A stretch of 64,000 bases of DNA from Streptomyces albidoflavus (GCF_000719955.1 NZ_JOII01000007.1:1-64000); one strand, 5' to 3'; counted from the first letter of the stretch, positions 19,754 to 27,742 are shown. The notes: generated by a model from the sequence alone, not told the origin. Numbers and translations are program-made.

Positions 19754-20782
19754 GTGACCCCGGACCGCTTCTTCGCCCTGCTCCTCGCCCTCCAGACCCG
19801 CCGCGACCCGGTCACCACCACCGACCTCGCCGCCGAGACCGGCGTGTCGGTCCGCACCGTCCTGCGCGACCTGCGCTGGCTCCAGGACGCGGGCTTCCCC
19901 GTACTCGTCGAACGGGGCAGGTGGGGCGGGGTGACGCTGCTGCCCGGCGGCGCCCTGGACACCGCGCGGCTCACCCCCGCCGAGCGCGACCAGCTCGCCC
20001 TGCACGGCCTCGACGACCGGCAGCGGCACCAGCTGGGGGCCGCCGCCGACGGGCGGCGGGCGCGCGAGAAGGTCGCGGCGCGGGCGTCAGGGGCGGCCGG
20101 CCCCCCGCTGCCGCTGAGCGCGGTGGTCACCACCGACAGCAGGCCGTGGTTCTGGTCCGGCGCCCAGGGCCTCGAACCGAGCGCCCTGGTCGGCGACGTC
20201 CGGCGCGGCGTCCGGCTCCGCATCCGCTACCGGCGCGCGGCGGAGTCTGCCCCTGCCTGGCAACTGGTCGACCCGTACGGCCTGTTGGCCAAGGCAGGCC
20301 GCTGGTACCTGGTCGCCGACCGCTCGGGCACCCCCCGCCTCTACTCCCTGGAACGCCTCACCGACTGGCGCCCCACCGCCGCGCCCCGACGCCTGCGCCC
20401 CGGAATCTCCCTCGCCGACGCGGTCGCCGAACTGACCACCGGCTGGGAGACCTCGGCCGACCTCCGCATCCACGGCCTGCTCGCCGCCCGCCACGCCGAA
20501 CGCGCCCAACGCATCCTCGGCTCCCGCGTGACCGTGCACCGCCCCGGCGAAGGCCCCGCCCTCTCCCCCTCCCCCGGCCCGGACCAGGTCGCCCTCACCC
20601 TCTCCTGCCGCAACCTGGAAGAGGTCCGCCAACTCCTCCCCTTCGGCGCCGACTTGCTCATCACCGACCCACCCGAGGCCCGCACCCGCCTACGCGAACT
20701 CGCTGCGGAGGTCGTGGGGCAGTACGCGGAGCAGGACGAGGGGGACGAGGGGGCCGGCCCCACGTACCCTCGCCCCTCGTGA
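19754..20782 (+). CDS. WYL-domain (YafY-type) transcriptional regulator
   Basis: A 342-aa DNA-binding protein. The N-terminal winged HTH reads MTPDRFFALLLALQTRRDPV, then TTTDLAAETGVSVRTVLRDL. RGRWGGVTLLPG is the wing/linker. The WYL ligand-binding domain holds RIRYRR and VDPYGLLAKAGRWYLVADRS, followed by the WCX domain. GTG start. It ends by GTGA overlap with the next methyltransferase gene, so the two are translationally coupled. Likely ligand-responsive control of its neighbours. Confidence 0.85.
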   Translation: MTPDRFFALLLALQTRRDPVTTTDLAAETGVSVRTVLRDLRWLQDAGFPVLVERGRWGGVTLLPGGALDTARLTPAERDQLALHGLDDRQRHQLGAAADGRRAREKVAARASGAAGPPLPLSAVVTTDSRPWFWSGAQGLEPSALVGDVRRGVRLRIRYRRAAESAPAWQLVDPYGLLAKAGRWYLVADRSGTPRLYSLERLTDWRPTAAPRRLRPGISLADAVAELTTGWETSADLRIHGLLAARHAERAQRILGSRVTVHRPGEGPALSPSPGPDQVALTLSCRNLEEVRQLLPFGADLLITDPPEARTRLRELAAEVVGQYAEQDEGDEGAGPTYPRPS

Positions 20783-21504
20783 CCGCCCTCAGCGAGCCAA
20801 CCGAAACCACCGAGACCGCCGACGCCGCCACCCGCGCCTCCTACGACACCGTCGCCACCACCTACGAACAACTCCTCCGCGCCGAACTGGACGCCAGGCC
20901 CCTGGAACGCGCCCTGCTCGCCGCCTTCGCCGAACTCGTCCGGGGACCGGAGTCGGGCCCCGTCGCCGACCTCGGCTGCGGCCCCGGACGGATCACGGCC
21001 CACCTCGCCGACCTCGGAGTGAACGCCTACGGCATCGACCTCTCCCCCGGGATGGTCGCGGTGGCGCGGGAACGGCATCCGCACCTGCGCTTCGATGAGG
21101 GCACGATGGCGGCGCTGAGGCACCGGGACGGAGAGCTGGGCGGCGCGGTCGCCTGGTACTCGACCGTGCACATAGAGCCGGGGCTGCTCCCCGGGGTCTA
21201 CGCGGAGATCCACCGGGTACTGGCACCCGGCGGGCGGCTGCTCCTCGCGTACAAGGCCGGGGAGCGGGTGCGGCACCTCGACCACGCATACGGGCATCCG
21301 CTCTCCCTCGACGTGTACTGGGTGCCGCCCGGCGAGGTGGAGGGGCTGCTGAGGGCTGCCGGGTTCACCGTGGAGGCCACGATGACGCGGCGTCCCGACG
21401 CGGGGGACGGACCGCGGGCAGGGGATCAGGGATTCGTCCTGGCGCGAAAGCCGCTCGCCGTCGCGGGGGCGGAGGCGGCGTCCCTGCCGAAGAGCGGGGC
21501 GTGA
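20779..21504 (+). CDS. Class I SAM-dependent methyltransferase
   Basis: A 241-aa protein whose GTG start overlaps the WYL regulator stop by four bases. Motif I is VADLGCGPGRITAHLADLG, motif II YGIDLSPGMVAVARERHP, and the post-motif region FDEGTMAALRHRDGELGGAV, EIHRVLAPGGRLLLAYKAG. HLDHAYGHPLSLDVYWVPP is typical of the actinobacterial group. Its substrate is unknown. The start residues (after Thr/Glu repeats) are of low complexity. Confidence 0.82.
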   Translation: MTALSEPTETTETADAATRASYDTVATTYEQLLRAELDARPLERALLAAFAELVRGPESGPVADLGCGPGRITAHLADLGVNAYGIDLSPGMVAVARERHPHLRFDEGTMAALRHRDGELGGAVAWYSTVHIEPGLLPGVYAEIHRVLAPGGRLLLAYKAGERVRHLDHAYGHPLSLDVYWVPPGEVEGLLRAAGFTVEATMTRRPDAGDGPRAGDQGFVLARKPLAVAGAEAASLPKSGA

Positions 21505-21799
21505 AGGGTTGCGGCGTACGCCCCCGTGCGCGCCGCCACCACCGCGTGCTCCTGTTCGGCAGTCATGGAACGGCGAGGGGGTGGGCAGTCCCTGTGCGGC
21601 CTCGTCGCACCTGCGGCGGGGCCACACCTCGGGGCGAACACCGCGACAACCAGAGGGAGTCGGCAGCCACCCGCACGCGCGGAACCGTGCCTTCCCGGGT
21701 CGCAGTCCTGACAACCACCGGCCGTACGACCGGCCTACCGGGCGCCCCCACCAGCACATGGCGCGCCGGTCCGCACCACAGATCCGGAGACCCACACCC

Positions 21800-22441
21800 A
21801 TGACCTCCACCGCCGCCACCGGGATGGCCTCCCGCACGCTCTACCTGGCCAGGCACGGGGACGCGCCGGGCGAGGGAGGGCTCTCCGCGCAGGGGCGCAG
21901 ACAGGCCGCCTTCCTCGGCGAGCGGTTGCGCGGGGTGCCGCTCTCCGCCATCCACCACGGGCCGCAGGCGCGGGCCCGCGAGACGGCCGAGATCGTGGCC
22001 GCCCAGCGGGACGACGAGGAGCCCGTGCCCCGTGCCTGCGACTCGGCCGGGGACTACGTGCCCTATCTGCCGGAGCGCCGGGAGGTGGCCTCGGGGTTGC
22101 CCGAGGCCACGTGGGAGTGGCTGTTGCAGTTGCCCGAGCGGGAGCGGTTGCCCGGGCCTGAGCTGGCCCGGGACGCCTTGCGGAGGTTCACCGGGGCGGT
22201 GCCCGGGGGTGTGGCTCGGCATGAGCTGGTCGTCACGCACAACTTCGTGATCGGGTGGCTTGTGCGCGAGGCGCTGGATGCGCCTGACTGGCGGTGGATC
22301 GGGCTGCACCATGCCAATGCGGCGCTCAGCATCATCCATTACGCGCCTGAGGGGCCCTCCTCGCTGATCGTCTACAACGACATCCGCCACCTCCCGGAGG
22401 AGCTTCGGTGGACCGGGTTCCCGCCGGGGCTTCGGGTCTAG
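21800..22441 (+). CDS. Histidine phosphatase family protein
   Basis: A 213-aa phosphoglycerate-mutase-fold phosphatase. TLYLARHGDAPGEGGLSAQG has the catalytic RHG. AIHHGPQARARETAEIVAAQ gives the conserved Arg, and ELVVTHNFVIGWLVREAL the second His. The TH-N variant of the second motif occurs in the SixA/GpmB-like branch. The start was chosen at MTSTAATG. The 295 bp upstream hold no other gene I can support. Substrate unknown. Confidence 0.85.
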   Translation: MTSTAATGMASRTLYLARHGDAPGEGGLSAQGRRQAAFLGERLRGVPLSAIHHGPQARARETAEIVAAQRDDEEPVPRACDSAGDYVPYLPERREVASGLPEATWEWLLQLPERERLPGPELARDALRRFTGAVPGGVARHELVVTHNFVIGWLVREALDAPDWRWIGLHHANAALSIIHYAPEGPSSLIVYNDIRHLPEELRWTGFPPGLRV

Positions 22442-22472
22442 CCTGGCCTCACTTGCCGGCCCGGCTCTGTGG

Positions 22473-22636
22473 CCTCAAGCGCCGGCCGGGCTGGGGTGTG
22501 GCTGCGCCGCGACTGGGGGTGCCGGTTGTTGCCCGTGCCGGTCACTGACTGGCCTCAAGCGCCGGCCGGGCTGGGGTTTGCCGGGCTCCGTCTCGACCGT
22601 GCCGGTCACGGACTGGCCTCAAACGCCGGCCGGGCT
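22473..22636 (+). repeat. Three forward copies of the 20-bp CCTCAAGCGCCGGCCGGGCT repeat
   Basis: Copies lie at 22473-22492, 22553-22572 and 22617-22636. The last two belong to a longer tandem unit of 64 bp beginning GTGCCGGTCACTGACTGG. A degenerate copy is at about 22446-22466. The third copy supplies the stop codon of the neighbouring minus-strand TetR gene. Confidence 0.85.
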
Positions 22637-23518
22637 GTCAGGTTCGCGGTTCCTCCGGCACGGGGGTGGGGCGGGGCCGCGCCGGGGTACCTCCTCACAA
22701 ACTGCATGGTGCGAGACGGAAGGGCGGGGACGGGTCGGGGTGCCCCCGCAGCAAACTGCACACACGGCCGCCTTCCGGTGCAGCCCCCAGTCGAAGTCAG
22801 CGTCAGCGTCATCCCCTTCGCCCAGCACCTGGGAGGCGAGCAGCCGCCGGACCGCGGGGAACGCCTCGGGACCCCGCTGGTCGGCGAGACGGGTCAGGGT
22901 GTGGATGTACTGGCGATGCGTGTCCTCGGCCGAGCGCCCGCTGCGGCGCATCGCCTCGGTGAGGTCGGCCATGAGCCCGGCCTGACTGCGGACGTAGCCG
23001 CTGATGAGCATCATCACGCCGAGCTTGGTCGCCTCGTCGAGCCCGGTCCCGTCGAGGGCGTCGAGCCCGGCCTCCATCCAGGCGACGGAGTTGGGGGTGG
23101 CGGGCGGGGAGCTGATGGGGATGTGGAGGAGCCAGAGGTTGGCCTCCAGGACGCCTCGGTAGGCGTGCCCGAACCAGGCGAGCCGGGCGCGCCAGCCGGC
23201 CGAGGGGGGCGGGGCGTCCTCGGGGGGCAGCCCGGTGGCCGCCTCCTGCATGAGGATGAAGAGTTCGTCCTTGGCGGCGACGTAGCGGTACAGGGACATG
23301 GTGGAGGCGCCCAGTTCCTTGGCGACCCGGCCCATGGAGACGGCCTGGAGCCCCTCGGTGGCGGCCAGTTTCACGGCGGCGTCGACGATGCGCTCGACCC
23401 CGATGCCGGGGCGCGGCCCTTTGGTGGGGCGCCCGCGCAACCCCCAGGCGGCCTCGACGCTGGCGGGCAGCCCCGTCTCGTCCGCGGGATCGCGCCTCTC
23501 GGGCGGTGGTGGCGCCAT
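22619..23518 (-). CDS. TetR-family regulator of the adjacent ABC exporter, aberrant C-terminus
   Basis: A 299-aa TetR. The DNA-binding domain GVERIVDAAVKLAATEGLQA, VSMGRVAKELGASTMSLYRY is followed by a TetR_C domain typical of DrrA-linked regulators. The start MAPPPPERRD is preceded by AGGAGGAGC. After DADADFDWGLHRK (about residue 240) the sequence becomes KAAVCAVCCGGTPTRPRP and later Cys/Pro/Arg-rich text. The normal ending (GLxRxLDGvEaLv...) is missing, and the stop lies within a repeat copy. I infer a frameshift or deletion that replaced the last residues; the core domain is intact. Divergent from the exporter, whose promoter holds its likely operator. Confidence 0.82.
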   Translation of the reverse strand: MAPPPPERRDPADETGLPASVEAAWGLRGRPTKGPRPGIGVERIVDAAVKLAATEGLQAVSMGRVAKELGASTMSLYRYVAAKDELFILMQEAATGLPPEDAPPPSAGWRARLAWFGHAYRGVLEANLWLLHIPISSPPATPNSVAWMEAGLDALDGTGLDEATKLGVMMLISGYVRSQAGLMADLTEAMRRSGRSAEDTHRQYIHTLTRLADQRGPEAFPAVRRLLASQVLGEGDDADADFDWGLHRKAAVCAVCCGGTPTRPRPSVSHHAVCEEVPRRGPAPPPCRRNREPDSPAGV

Positions 23519-23556
23519 GCCTGCTCCTCCTACCTGGCCTGTTGACGCCATCCTAT

Positions 23557-23600
23557 TTCTGCGTAACCCTTAAACAGTAGCGCGTATGCCATACGCAGAA
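23557..23600. promoter_or_regulatory. Putative TetR operator upstream of the DrrAB-type exporter
   Basis: TTCTGCGTA (23557-23565) is the inverse of TACGCAGAA (23592-23600). Inside the second arm lies a perfect 15-bp dyad, GCGTATG-C-CATACGC (23582-23596). It sits in the 105-bp divergent promoter between the TetR gene and the ABC ATPase, ending 23 bp before the ATPase start. Confidence 0.65.
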
Positions 23601-23623
23601 GCACTCCACCGGGGGAGACCGCC

Positions 23624-24610
23624 GTGAGACAGCCACCGCACGCCGCCGTAGAGGTCCAGGGCCTCAGCAAGTCCTACGGCGACCACGCCGTACTCCGCTC
23701 CGTCGACCTGCGGGTGGAGCAGGGCGGCGTCCTCGCCCTGCTCGGGCCGAACGGCGCGGGCAAGACCACCACCGTCCGCGTGCTGACCACGCTCACCGAC
23801 CCGGACGCCGGATCGGTCCGGGTCGCCGGGTACGACGTGGTCACCGAGCGGCGCCGGGCGCAGCGGGCGATCAGCCTGACCGGCCAGTTCGCCGCCGTCG
23901 ACGAGACGCAGACCGGCGCCGAGAACCTCTGGACGACGGCCCGGCTGGCCGGCCTGACCCGGGCGGCGGCCCGCAGGCGCGCCGCCGAACTGCTGGAGCG
24001 GTTCGCGCTCACCGACGCCGGGGGCCGTCTCGTCCGTACGTACTCCGGCGGGATGCGGCGCCGGCTCGACCTCGCGGCCGGACTGGTCGGTGAGCCCCGG
24101 GTGCTCTTCCTGGACGAGCCGACGACCGGCCTCGACCCGCGCAGCAGGCGGCAGTTGTGGGAGGTGGTGCGGGAACTGGCGGCGGCCGGGACCGCCGTAC
24201 TGCTGACCACGCAGTACCTGGAGGAGGCCGACCAGCTGGCCGACCGCGTCGCCGTCCTGCACGGCGGGCGGATCGCGGCCGAGGGGACGCCCGAGGAGCT
24301 GAAGGCGTCCGCCGGGCAGACCGTGCTGGAGGTGACGGCGGCAGACGCCGCGGCCTTCGCCCGGCTGGAGGCCCGCACCCCGCACCCGGTGGCGCACCGC
24401 TCCCCCGAGACGCTGACTCTCTCCTTCCCCACCCGTGGCGACGCCCGCCACCTGCGCACCCTGCTGGACGAACTCGACCCGGGACGCGACGAGATCACCG
24501 GCTTCAGCGTGCGCCGCGCCACCCTGGACGACGTGTTCATGGCCCTCACCGGGGCCCCCGCGACGGAGACGACCGGCACGACCGACGCGAAGGAGCCCAG
24601 CCATGTCTGA
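23624..24610 (+). CDS. DrrA-type drug-export ABC ATPase
   Basis: A 328-aa nucleotide-binding subunit of an ABC-2 exporter. Walker A LLGPNGAGKTTT is near residue 43, Q-loop SLTGQFAAVDE (the QFAAVDE form characteristic of DrrA), signature TYSGGMRRRLDLA, Walker B VLFLDEPTTGLDPRS, and switch LLTTQYLEEADQLAD. The C-terminal 60 residues form the DrrA-type regulatory domain with the RRATLDDVFMALTG ending. GTG start. It overlaps the permease start by 8 bp. Substrates of such exporters are usually hydrophobic drugs; none is indicated here. Confidence 0.93.
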   Translation: MRQPPHAAVEVQGLSKSYGDHAVLRSVDLRVEQGGVLALLGPNGAGKTTTVRVLTTLTDPDAGSVRVAGYDVVTERRRAQRAISLTGQFAAVDETQTGAENLWTTARLAGLTRAAARRRAAELLERFALTDAGGRLVRTYSGGMRRRLDLAAGLVGEPRVLFLDEPTTGLDPRSRRQLWEVVRELAAAGTAVLLTTQYLEEADQLADRVAVLHGGRIAAEGTPEELKASAGQTVLEVTAADAAAFARLEARTPHPVAHRSPETLTLSFPTRGDARHLRTLLDELDPGRDEITGFSVRRATLDDVFMALTGAPATETTGTTDAKEPSHV

Positions 24611-25346
24611 GGCGCTCACCCTGGCCGGCCGCTGCCTGCGGATGAACCGCCGCGATCCGGAAGCCCTGTTCATGGCGATCCTGCTGCCAGTCGCCCTGAT
24701 GCTGGTCTTCGTCTACTTCTTCGGCGGCGCCATCGACACCGGCAGCGCCTACGTCACGTACGTCGTCCCCGGGCTGCTGGTGCTCTGCGCCGGGTACGGG
24801 TCGGCCGGGACGGCGATGCGGGTCACCGAGGACATGCGGACCGGGGTCGTCGACCGCTTCCGGAGCATGGGGGTCACCGGTACGCCGATGCTGGCCGGGC
24901 ACGTCGCCGCCAGCGTCGTCCGCAACATCCTGGCCACCGCGATGGTGCTCTCGGTCGCCCTGCTGATCGGCTTCCGCCCGGCCGCCGACCCGCTCGCCTG
25001 GCTGGCGGCGGCGGGGCTGCTCCTCGCCTACCTGGTCGCCGTCTCCTGGCTGGCGGCCGGCGTCGGACTGCTGGCCAGGACGCCGGAGGGGGCGAGCGGG
25101 TTCACCTTCTTCCTCATGTTCCTGCCGTACCCGAGCAGCGCCTTCGTACCGATCGAGACGATGCCGACCTGGCTGCACGGATTCGCCGAGCACCAGCCCG
25201 TCACCCCACTCATCGAGTCCCTGCGCGCCCTCCTCCTGGACGAGCCGCTCGGTTCGGCACCCTGGACGGCACTGGCCTGGTGCGGCGGCATCCTGCTGAT
25301 CGCGGTGGCCGCCTCGAACGCGCTGTTCCGGTTCCGGACGCGCTGA
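24603..25346 (+). CDS. DrrB-type ABC-2 permease
   Basis: A 247-aa integral membrane subunit with six predicted helices, partner of the preceding ATPase. ALTLAGRCLRMNRRDPEALF is the cytoplasmic N-terminus contacting the ATPase, ALMLVFVYFFGGAID helix 1, TGVVDRFRSMGVTGTPMLAG the conserved coupling helix, and PYPSSAFVPIETMPTWLHGF the ABC-2 signature. It starts inside the ATPase stop region (ATGTCTGA overlap), indicating coupled translation in a TetR-controlled operon. Confidence 0.92.
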   Translation: MSEALTLAGRCLRMNRRDPEALFMAILLPVALMLVFVYFFGGAIDTGSAYVTYVVPGLLVLCAGYGSAGTAMRVTEDMRTGVVDRFRSMGVTGTPMLAGHVAASVVRNILATAMVLSVALLIGFRPAADPLAWLAAAGLLLAYLVAVSWLAAGVGLLARTPEGASGFTFFLMFLPYPSSAFVPIETMPTWLHGFAEHQPVTPLIESLRALLLDEPLGSAPWTALAWCGGILLIAVAASNALFRFRTR

Positions 25347-25457
25347 GGGGCTGAGGCGCTGAGCGCGAGCAGCGTCCTCGGGCGACTGCCGAACCGCCCC
25401 GTCGCAGCGAGCGGCGGGGCGTTTCGGCGCGTCCCGCCGGGAGGACACGGCGCCCTC

Positions 25458-25740
25458 GGCCCGGCCGCCACCTCAACAGCCGGTGCCGACACCGGGTTCA
25501 CCCGAGAACCCGGGGGAACCCTCAACTCCATGACAGCTGACGGCAAGGCGTACTACTACCTCGCCGACGAAACCGGCGCCAAGACCAACACCTACGCCTA
25601 CAGCCCCCGAGGCGTCACCCACACCACCCACACCACCGAAAAGATCCCCAGCCCTACCTCTACGCCGAAGGCGACCCCGTCACCCCCAGCGGGTTGGCCT
25701 GGTACTCGCCAATCGCCTCGGCAGCAAAATCGCTCATCAG
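25458..25740 (+). pseudogene. Decayed RHS-repeat core fragment
   Basis: In the frame running through 25485-25640 the translation reads DTGFTREPGGTLNSM, then YYYLADETGAKTNTYAYSPR, GVT. This is the RHS-associated core of streptomycete polymorphic toxins, but the expected TDALGSVVGL between YYYL and ADETG is missing. After EKIPS the frame shifts by one, and PYLYAEGDPVTPSGLAWYSP follows, corresponding to the end of an RHS core (YLYAEGDPVN...DPSG). About 40 residues are deleted at this joint. No upstream RHS gene remains in 25347-25457. The tail to about 25940 may be a former toxin C-terminus, but I cannot identify it. Confidence 0.7.
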
Positions 25741-25956
25741 AGGGGCGAAGCCCGCGCCCGCATTCTTCGTGGCGTGCTACACGTACAACTCGCTCACGGA
25801 TGACGGGCCGAAGACGGAACCCCGAAGGAAGAGGACGGAGACCTGTGGGAGTGCACGAATCCGTTTTCAAGGCTCCAAAGGCCATAAGAGTGGAGCCGGC
25901 CACAGAGGACGTCAAGTCGCCTATTGGCTTCTGACATCTCCACCTCAAGGAGCGAC

Positions 25957-26166
25957 ATGACAACCATAATCCTCCTGCTGGTGATGGGTATCGCCCTCAT
26001 CCTTTCGAGGAATATTTTCGCGCACTTCGCCAGTTCGCAGAACACGCCCTTCGGGCGGGCTAACGCGAAACACCCGAAGGCCACATCGCTGGGCCCTGCG
26101 GCGATAGGTTCCATTATGATCATCGCGGCGATTCTGGGAATCTTCGGCGTCCTCGAACCACACTAG
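25957..26166 (+). CDS. Small two-helix membrane protein
   Basis: A 69-aa protein: helix TIILLLVMGIALILS, a polar basic loop (SSQNTPFGRANAKHPKA), helix IGSIMIIAAILGIFGVL. The start is preceded by CAAGGAG. Codon use (ATA, TTT, AAT, ATT) is less G+C-biased than neighbours. It follows the RHS remnant directly and has the same helix-loop-helix plan as the gene at 26680. An immunity-protein role is possible but unproven. Confidence 0.6.
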   Translation: MTTIILLLVMGIALILSRNIFAHFASSQNTPFGRANAKHPKATSLGPAAIGSIMIIAAILGIFGVLEPH

Positions 26167-26205
26167 AGTAGAGCACCTAAAGGCGACTTCGCGGTTTCTT
26201 CACCG

Positions 26206-26238
26206 AGGGCTGCCCCCGTGAACGATTGGGGCAGCCCT
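26206..26238. terminator. Hairpin terminator after the first small membrane-protein gene
   Basis: AGGGCTGCCCC (26206-26216) pairs with GGGGCAGCCCT (26228-26238), an 11-bp stem with an 11-base loop, 40 bp beyond the stop codon at 26166. Confidence 0.7.
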
Positions 26239-26294
26239 GGGTAGACGCCCTCCATGCAGGCATGAAGGGTAGACGCCCTCCATGCAGGCATGAA
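26239..26294. repeat. Two exact tandem copies of a 28-bp unit
   Basis: The unit starting GGGTAGACGCCCTCCATGCA (26239-26266) is repeated identically at 26267-26294. Each unit contains the dyad CATGC-AG-GCATG. The pair abuts the hairpin that ends at 26238. It is a recent duplication or part of a decayed element boundary. Confidence 0.85.
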
Positions 26295-26409
26295 AACTTC
26301 TACGGATCGACTCGGCGCGGAGCCGCCACCTCCTAGCGGATTCATCGGGATCGGCGCAGCAGTCGGGTGCATCGCCGCAACTCCGCCAAAGAAGAGAGAA
26401 ACCTAGAAG

Positions 26410-26580
26410 ATGTCCAAGCGTTTTTTTCTCATCAGCGCGATCATCTGCGTAGCCACAGGGTCGATCCTGGCTATTTCAGGAATATCTACGTGGATGGCGA
26501 TGGCCATTGGGGTGGCACTGGTCGGGGTAATTGCATTCGCGTACCTGCGCCCCAAGGGCAAAGCTGACCGCTCTCAATGA
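26410..26580 (+). CDS. Very small two-helix membrane protein
   Basis: A 56-aa product not expected from gene finders: RFFLISAIICVATGSILAIS, then TWMAMAIGVALVGVIAFAYL, with a basic tail PKGKADRSQ. Both hydrophobic stretches are long enough to span the membrane. The ribosome site is weak (AGAGAGAAACCTAGAAG). It is the middle member of three similarly built genes at 25957, 26410 and 26680. Function unknown. Confidence 0.45.
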   Translation: MSKRFFLISAIICVATGSILAISGISTWMAMAIGVALVGVIAFAYLRPKGKADRSQ

Positions 26581-26679
26581 ACGGCCAGGGGTGGCGGGCT
26601 CGCAACAGGAACCCTGCGCATAGGCGTCGGAGATTTCGCCGAAAGAGAATTCCAGGCACAGGAAGAGGGGAAGTCTCGC

Positions 26680-26895
26680 ATGATAGGTCCACTATCCCTC
26701 GGCGTGGCGGGGGCCGCGTGCATCCTCGTCGGGCTCTACGCGTCCAAAGCTCAAGGGAAAATGGTGTCACGCAGAGCGGGAGGACGAAACGCCTCTGCGG
26801 CCCGCAATGCCACGCGGGTTGTATGGATGGCGGTCGGCGTCGGGTTTCTCGCGGTGGCCGTGATTGGCGCAGTAGGAGAAATCTCCAGATCCTAG
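26680..26895 (+). CDS. Small two-helix membrane protein
   Basis: A 71-aa protein: LSLGVAGAACILVGLYAS, a basic loop (KMVSRRAGGRNASAARNATR), then VVWMAVGVGFLAVAVIGAV. It is preceded by GGAAGAGGGGAAG at good spacing. Same plan as the 69-aa protein at 25957 but no obvious sequence identity. Not recognised. Possibly an orphan immunity protein of the lost RHS toxin, which is inference from position. Confidence 0.55.
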   Translation: MIGPLSLGVAGAACILVGLYASKAQGKMVSRRAGGRNASAARNATRVVWMAVGVGFLAVAVIGAVGEISRS

Positions 26896-27091
26896 ATCAT
26901 CGGCAATACCCGGCGAGAAGGTTGACCGAGAAGTGACGGGCGGCAGAGGAACCGATGACCCGCGCCTGTGGGCGGGTGGTCACGGGCGCGCGGGTGCAGG
27001 GCGGGCCAGGACGGATGTCCGGAGCGTGCGACGGTGAGCCGGCCGGTGTTCCCGCCGTCATGCGGGCGCGGCAGCCGGGAACCCGTTTCGT

Positions 27092-27382
27092 TCAGGCGGA
27101 GCGGAACTCGCCCGCCTTGATGCCCGCCACGAAGGAGGAGAAGGCGGTGGCCGGGAAGGTCAGGACCGGGCCGGACGGGGTCTTGGAGTCGCGGACCGGG
27201 ACGAGGTCGTGGGTGGGGAGGAGGTTGGCGGCCACCTCGATGCAGGCGCCGCCGTTGCTGCTGTGCGAGGACTTGAACCAGTCCGGGGAGGCGTCGAGGG
27301 CCGGGGGGATGTGGACCTCGACGCAGTCCCCGCCGTTCGAGCTGTACGAGGACTTGCGCCAGTAAGGGGAGTTGGGGGTCAT
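27092..27382 (-). CDS. Tandem DUF397 domain protein
   Basis: A 96-aa protein containing two DUF397 halves: YWRKSSYSSNGGDCVEV and then DWFKSSHSSNGGACIEVA, followed by LVPVRDSKTPSGPVLTFPAT and AFSSFVAGIKAGEF. DUF397 proteins pair with XRE/Scr1 regulators in actinomycetes and resemble small antitoxin-like or anti-activator partners. The first unit is truncated after CVEV, so the protein is a 1.4-unit duplication. It is the third gene of the XRE-DUF397 operon, with 153 bp before it. Confidence 0.85.
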   Translation of the reverse strand: MTPNSPYWRKSSYSSNGGDCVEVHIPPALDASPDWFKSSHSSNGGACIEVAANLLPTHDLVPVRDSKTPSGPVLTFPATAFSSFVAGIKAGEFRSA

Positions 27383-27476
27383 GGGGGTCCCTCTCGTAGC
27401 CCTGGGCACGCTTCGGTCTCCCTCGATCGTACGGACGAGGTGGGCGTCGGTCAGGAGGCACGATCCGGACAGCGGG

Positions 27477-27505
27477 CCGCCCCGCCGCAGGAAGCGACGG
27501 GGCGG
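27477..27505 (-). terminator. Possible hairpin between the two DUF397 genes
   Basis: CCGCCCC (27477-27483) pairs with GGGGCGG (27499-27505). A 7-bp stem located about 30 bp beyond the stop of the upstream DUF397 gene (27536). It may attenuate expression of the second DUF397 gene. Confidence 0.4.
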
Positions 27506-27535
27506 TTCAGCGGTGGCCCGAGGGGGCCGAATCGT

Positions 27536-27742
27536 TCAGGCAGAGCGGAGGGTGCCCGCCTTGACCCCTGCCACGAAGGAGGAGAAGGCGGTGGCCGGAA
27601 CGGTCAGAACGGGGCCGGACTGCACCTTGGAGTCGCGGACGGGGACGATGCCGTGCGGGGCAGCGAGGTTGATGGCGACCTCGACGCAAACACCGCCGTT
27701 GTTGCTGTAGGAAGACTTGAACCAGTGGGGTTCGGACGTCAC
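27536..27742 (-). CDS. DUF397 domain protein
   Basis: A 68-aa single DUF397 unit: HWFKSSYSNNGGVCVEVAIN, then IVPVRDSKVQSGPVLTVPAT and AFSSFVAGVKAG. Its start overlaps the stop of the XRE regulator by ATGA, so the two are translationally coupled. This is the standard XRE-DUF397 pair. The second half is nearly identical to the 27092 gene, indicating local duplication. Confidence 0.88.
   Translation of the reverse strand: MTSEPHWFKSSYSNNGGVCVEVAINLAAPHGIVPVRDSKVQSGPVLTVPATAFSSFVAGVKAGTLRSA

Noticed and set aside
21505..21799. Search for an RNA gene or leader in the 295-bp gap before the histidine phosphatase
   Set aside because: Only a short dyad (ACCGGCCGTACGACCGGCC region near 21717) was seen. 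No tRNA, riboswitch or gene could be supported.
22442..22640. Possible CRISPR array
   Set aside because: The three direct repeats lie 64-80 bp apart, the spacers are themselves repetitive, and no cas gene is near. The same 20-mer occurs in both orientations across the window, which fits an interspersed repeat.
26367..26567. 66-codon plus-strand frame overlapping the 56-aa membrane protein
   Set aside because: It is charged and low in hydrophobic pattern, with a GTG start lacking a ribosome site. The overlapping frame from 26410 encodes two clean membrane helices.
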